Of a stretch of DNA of 8,132 nucleotides, positions 5,154-8,132 are shown one piece after another; positions within the stretch are counted from its first letter, which is position 1, and each line of letters opens with the position of its first letter. The translations under genes were made by a program, and so were the position numbers. The notes under the pieces are model-generated. The model had not been told where the DNA came from, did not search any database, and saw only the letters and a list, made by a program, of their open reading frames with translations. Source of the DNA: Pseudomonadota bacterium (lineage in GTDB: Bacteria; Pseudomonadota; Alphaproteobacteria; Micropepsales; Micropepsaceae); assembly GCA_025360685.1 (NCBI GenBank), contig JANYBR010000243.1, forward strand, positions 1-8,132. Direction: 5' to 3'.

Positions 5154-5229
5154 TATGCATTTTGTGCGGGTTGCAACTCTAGAAGGTGCGTCATCACGTT
5201 AGCCGAGTGAAGCAACCACGGGGGCATGC

Positions 5230-7242
5230 GTGCAAGTGAGGCGAATCGTTGGTGCGGCCCTGATGGCTATCGTCATGCTGGGCACCGCTCGCGCCCAACA
5301 GGCCGCGACCGGCGTTCTGACCTACGATGCCGCGTTCTTTGCCGATCAACGGCCCAATACCGCCTATGACATGGTCAGGCGTTTGCCCGGCTTTGCTTTC
5401 GATGCAGGTGCGACGGCTCGAGGATTTGCCGGAACGGCCGGCAACGTGCTGGTCGATGGCGAACGGCCGACCTCCAAGGACGACGGCCTCGACGCGATCC
5501 TCATCCGTATCCCCGCGAGCGAAGTCGATCACATCGAGTTGATCCGCGGCAGCGCCCCGGGCATCGACATGCAGGGCCAAACGGTCGTCGCCAACGTCGT
5601 CCGCAAGAAGATGGACCTGACAAAGATCGTCGCCACCGCCGAAGACCTGGTTTTCGAAGACGGCCATATGATTCCCAACGCGGCGCTCGAGTTCACGCAC
5701 CAGGCGGATGGTCACCTGTACGAGGGTGCGGTCTCGGTCGTGAACAATTATGACGATTCCGTCGGCATCGGACGCCATGAGATTTTCGATGCGGCGAACA
5801 ACCTTCTGGAGCTGGACCGTGCACAATCGCACGGCCTGGGAATCGGCGTGGCGGCGAAGGGCGCGGTCACCATGCCGTTCCTGGGCGGCCAGTTCAAAAC
5901 CAATTTGACGTTGCGCGACAGTCCGTTCATCTCGAAGCTCGCCTACGACTCGCCGACTCTGCATCAGCTGTTCGTCGACAAATCTCGCACCAACAGCGCC
6001 GAGCTGGGTCTGCATTGGAAAGGAAAGCTCGGTTCCACCGAACTGGAAACCCTTGTCCTGCAACGCCTGGCCCGTTCGGGCGACATCAGCACCTCCGACG
6101 ATACGCTTACGTTGCAGGAATTCAGTTCTCAGACCACGACAGGTGAATCGATTGCGCGTGCAACTTTGCGCTATCTGGTCAGCAGCGCGCTGACATTCGA
6201 GGGCGGTGGCGAAGGCGCCTACAATTTCCTGAATGGCAATACCGCGTTCGCGGTGAATGGCGTCCCGGTTCCGTTGCCGTCAGCCAATGCCCGCGTGCAG
6301 GAGACGCGCGGCGAACTTTTCGGCCAGGGCACGTGGAAGTTTGCCGACGATTGGGGGCTCGAAGCGGGCGTGCGCATCGAAGCCTCCGCGATCAGCGAGA
6401 GCGGTGATACGACCAAGAGCCGTTCCTTCTTCTATCCCAAGCCACGCGCCGTCGTGACCTGGACGCCAGACAAACAAACGCAGGTCCGCTTCCGCTTCGA
6501 GCGTGTCGTCGGACAGCTCGACTTCAACAATTTCATCGCCACCAGCGATTTGTCGGCGACAGGCGTGACGGCCGGCAACGCCGATTTGAGACCGGATCAG
6601 CGCACCCAATTCGAATTCTCGGCCGAACGCCACTTCTGGACGAGGGGCGCGATCGTACTCAGCCTGCTGCACGAAGAGATCAAGGACGCGGTCGACTTCG
6701 TGCCGGTAGTCACGCCGACGAGTGCCTTCGATGCGCCCGGCAATATCGGCAATGGCCGCAACGACGAAGTGAATCTTGCTCTCACCGTGCCGCTCGACCG
6801 TATCGGCATCACCAACGGACTGCTGCGCACGACCAGCATCTTCCGCTTCAGCGATGTGCGAGATCCGACGACGGGCGCGCGCCGGGTGATCTCATCGGAG
6901 CGTCCGCAGGATATCGAACTCCGCGTGACGCAGGACATCAACAGTTTGAAGTCGACCTGGGGTATTTTCTACTACAATGGTTGGACCGAAGATTCATTCC
7001 GTCTGGAACAGACGCGGCAGCGACGCGCCATAGCGCCCTATTTGAACGTCTATTGGGAATACAAGCCGAACCCCGATTGGAGCGTGCATATCGAGGCCGA
7101 CAATATCCTGCGATTCACTTATGACGACAGGCGCCGCAATTTTGCCCGTCCGCGCGACCTTTTTCCGCTTTCGACGATCGACGAATACCGCACGCGCTCG
7201 ATCCCCACGATCGACATCCAGATTCGCAAGACCTTCGACTGA
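5230..7242 (+). CDS. TonB-dependent outer-membrane receptor
   Basis: A complete 670-residue outer-membrane beta-barrel transporter. A signal peptide (MQVRR, then a hydrophobic stretch to about 20, cleavage after ARA at 22) is followed by an N-terminal segment LTYDAAFFADQRPNTAYDMVRRLPGF. The plug domain (about 40-127) carries GNVLVDGERPTSKDDGLDAI and the RIPASEVDHIELIRG signature. The rest shows alternating aromatic/polar strands of a 22-strand barrel, ending IQIRKTFD, with the terminal Phe one residue from the C-terminus. There is no CarboxypepD-like or STN signalling domain. No obvious TonB box is recognised. This subfamily is common in sphingomonads and Caulobacterales; substrates are mostly unknown. 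The GTG at 5230 has GGGGG six bases upstream; a second GTG at 5236 is possible. No neighbouring inner-membrane transporter or enzyme suggests a ligand. The stop lies five bases from the convergent pccA stop. Confidence 0.9.
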   Translation: MQVRRIVGAALMAIVMLGTARAQQAATGVLTYDAAFFADQRPNTAYDMVRRLPGFAFDAGATARGFAGTAGNVLVDGERPTSKDDGLDAILIRIPASEVDHIELIRGSAPGIDMQGQTVVANVVRKKMDLTKIVATAEDLVFEDGHMIPNAALEFTHQADGHLYEGAVSVVNNYDDSVGIGRHEIFDAANNLLELDRAQSHGLGIGVAAKGAVTMPFLGGQFKTNLTLRDSPFISKLAYDSPTLHQLFVDKSRTNSAELGLHWKGKLGSTELETLVLQRLARSGDISTSDDTLTLQEFSSQTTTGESIARATLRYLVSSALTFEGGGEGAYNFLNGNTAFAVNGVPVPLPSANARVQETRGELFGQGTWKFADDWGLEAGVRIEASAISESGDTTKSRSFFYPKPRAVVTWTPDKQTQVRFRFERVVGQLDFNNFIATSDLSATGVTAGNADLRPDQRTQFEFSAERHFWTRGAIVLSLLHEEIKDAVDFVPVVTPTSAFDAPGNIGNGRNDEVNLALTVPLDRIGITNGLLRTTSIFRFSDVRDPTTGARRVISSERPQDIELRVTQDINSLKSTWGIFYYNGWTEDSFRLEQTRQRRAIAPYLNVYWEYKPNPDWSVHIEADNILRFTYDDRRRNFARPRDLFPLSTIDEYRTRSIPTIDIQIRKTFD

Positions 7243-7247
7243 ACCGC

Positions 7248-8132
7248 CTAGGCGAATTCCAGGATTACGTCGTCGAGCGCCAGACTGTCGCCCTTGGTCG
7301 CGTTGACTTTCTTGATGGTGCCGTCGCGTTCTGCAAGCAGCACATTCTCCATCTTCATTGCCTCGACCACAGCGAGCGTCTCGCCCGCCTTTACGTCCTG
7401 GCCCACGCCGACGTTCACCGACACGACCAGGCCCGGCATCGGGCATAGCAGCATCTTGGACGTATCAGCTGCGACTTTTTTCGGCATGAGCGCCGCCAGT
7501 GCAGCGGCGTGAGGCGATCGGACGGTCGCGGTGACGGTGCGTCCACCCTGCCCGAGCTTGTAGCCGCCCTGCACGCGTGTCAGCTGGATCGCGTGCTCGC
7601 CGTCCTTGCCGGACAGATGCATGATCGGCTGGCCCGGCTGCCACTCGGTGATGGCGCCATAGGGCTTGCCGCCGACCAGCAGATGCAGGTTTCCCGCCGC
7701 CAGGTTGGCGCCGGTCACGGCATAGTTCTGCCCGTCGATCGTCACGACGAACTCGCCGCCCACCTTGTGCGCACCGTTCATGGTACCGGAGATGGCGCTG
7801 GCACGCAGCGCGCGCGCCAGCCGCGCGACCACCGCGGCGGCAACGAAGCGCTCGCAGTCCGCGTCATCCAGAGGCTGGCCGTGGAAGCCGTCGGGAAATT
7901 CTTCGGCAATGAACGCTGTGGTGATGCGCCCGTCGCGGAAACGCTTGTTGTGCATGATCGCGGTCAGGAACGCGATGTTGTGATTGATCCCCTCGATGCG
8001 AAACTCGTCCAGCGCCGAAGCCATGGCGTCGATCGCACCGAGCCGGTCCGGCGCGTGCGTGCATAGCTTGGCGATCATCGGGTCGTAGAACATCGAGATC
8101 TCACCGCCCTCGTAGACACCCGTGTCGTTGCG
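7248..8132 (-). CDS. pccA: Propionyl-CoA carboxylase alpha (biotin) subunit, C-terminal part (runs off right edge)
   Basis: The last 294 residues of a biotin-dependent acyl-CoA carboxylase alpha subunit. The window starts in RNDTGVYEGGEIS followed by MFYDPMIAKL, the end of the biotin-carboxylase domain. GINHNIAFLTAIM and FIAEEFPDGF lead into the BT linker region. The biotinyl domain begins near LCPMPGLVVSV and contains VVEAMKMENV, whose Lys lies 34 residues from the C-terminus, as expected. The wording of these motifs matches alphaproteobacterial PccA better than the leucine-pathway MccA, which usually has a different linker. The enzyme carboxylates propionyl-CoA to methylmalonyl-CoA in valine, isoleucine and odd-chain fatty acid catabolism, with PccB. 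The catalytic biotin-carboxylase residues lie outside the window. A methylcrotonyl-CoA assignment is the main alternative, prompted by ivd nearby. Confidence 0.88.
   Translation of the reverse strand, partial: RNDTGVYEGGEISMFYDPMIAKLCTHAPDRLGAIDAMASALDEFRIEGINHNIAFLTAIMHNKRFRDGRITTAFIAEEFPDGFHGQPLDDADCERFVAAAVVARLARALRASAISGTMNGAHKVGGEFVVTIDGQNYAVTGANLAAGNLHLLVGGKPYGAITEWQPGQPIMHLSGKDGEHAIQLTRVQGGYKLGQGGRTVTATVRSPHAAALAALMPKKVAADTSKMLLCPMPGLVVSVNVGVGQDVKAGETLAVVEAMKMENVLLAERDGTIKKVNATKGDSLALDDVILEFA

Noticed and set aside
4410..5210. A 266-residue plus-strand frame across the membrane protein and acylphosphatase genes
   Set aside because: It covers two well-supported genes in another frame, so it is a shadow.
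5194..6063. A 289-residue minus-strand frame opposite the receptor plug region
   Set aside because: It mirrors the receptor codons, has no recognisable domain, and lacks a supporting ribosome site.
7509..8066. A 185-residue plus-strand frame opposite pccA
   Set aside because: It is antisense to conserved carboxylase sequence and resembles no protein family.
7248..8132. Assignment as methylcrotonyl-CoA carboxylase alpha because of the nearby ivd
   Set aside because: The linker and biotinyl-domain motifs fit PccA better, and no mccB lies between the two genes. It is kept as an alternative in the feature entry.
1..8132. CRISPR array, transposase, prophage, toxin-antitoxin or defence system
   Set aside because: No spaced direct repeats, no such proteins and no long foreign-looking segment were seen on either strand.

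Overview
The window is chromosomal DNA of a GC-rich alphaproteobacterium. The evidence is the alphaproteobacterial form of LipB, a PccA and isovaleryl-CoA dehydrogenase of the usual proteobacterial type, a TonB-dependent receptor of a kind common in sphingomonads and Caulobacterales, a tRNA-Leu with an encoded CCA end, and a candidate promoter resembling the Caulobacter housekeeping consensus. The genus cannot be fixed from the sequence alone.

Layout, left to right. (1) 1-967, minus strand: the N-terminal part of isovaleryl-CoA dehydrogenase (ivd, runs off the left edge), a small GIY-YIG nuclease-fold protein, a structured palindromic segment, and tRNA-Leu(GAG). (2) 1140-3286, sulfur metabolism: a GTG-started metallo-beta-lactamase-fold persulfide dioxygenase-like enzyme (plus) converges on a two-gene operon (minus). 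That operon is a short siroheme-synthase domain protein (cysG N-terminal type, TTG start) followed by an APS-type sulfonucleotide reductase (cysH), joined by an ATGA overlap. A clear -10 box overlapped by a 6+7+6 inverted repeat lies upstream of it. (3) 3399-4326: an orphan 83-residue FliN-like SpoA protein (minus) and lipoate biosynthesis gene lipB (plus), whose possible start codons overlap in a single CCATGG. (4) 4369-5054: a four-helix membrane protein with a His-x-His motif (plus) whose stop codon overlaps that of a convergent acylphosphatase (minus) in a CTAG. (5) 5230-7242: a complete TonB-dependent outer-membrane receptor (plus). (6) 7248-8132: the C-terminal part of the propionyl-CoA carboxylase biotin subunit (pccA, minus), which runs off the right edge.

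The genes are mostly housekeeping metabolism. The sulfur block is the most coherent functional unit: siroheme supplies sulfite reductase, CysH makes sulfite from APS, and the persulfide dioxygenase oxidises sulfane sulfur to sulfite. Ivd and PccA both serve branched-chain amino acid and odd-chain acyl-CoA catabolism but are separated by about 6.7 kb of unrelated genes. No defence system, CRISPR array, transposase or prophage was found. The points most worth a second look are the operator-promoter of the cysG-cysH operon with its leader, the REP-like element with its GIY-YIG gene next to tRNA-Leu, the orphan FliN, and the unplaced His-x-His membrane protein.
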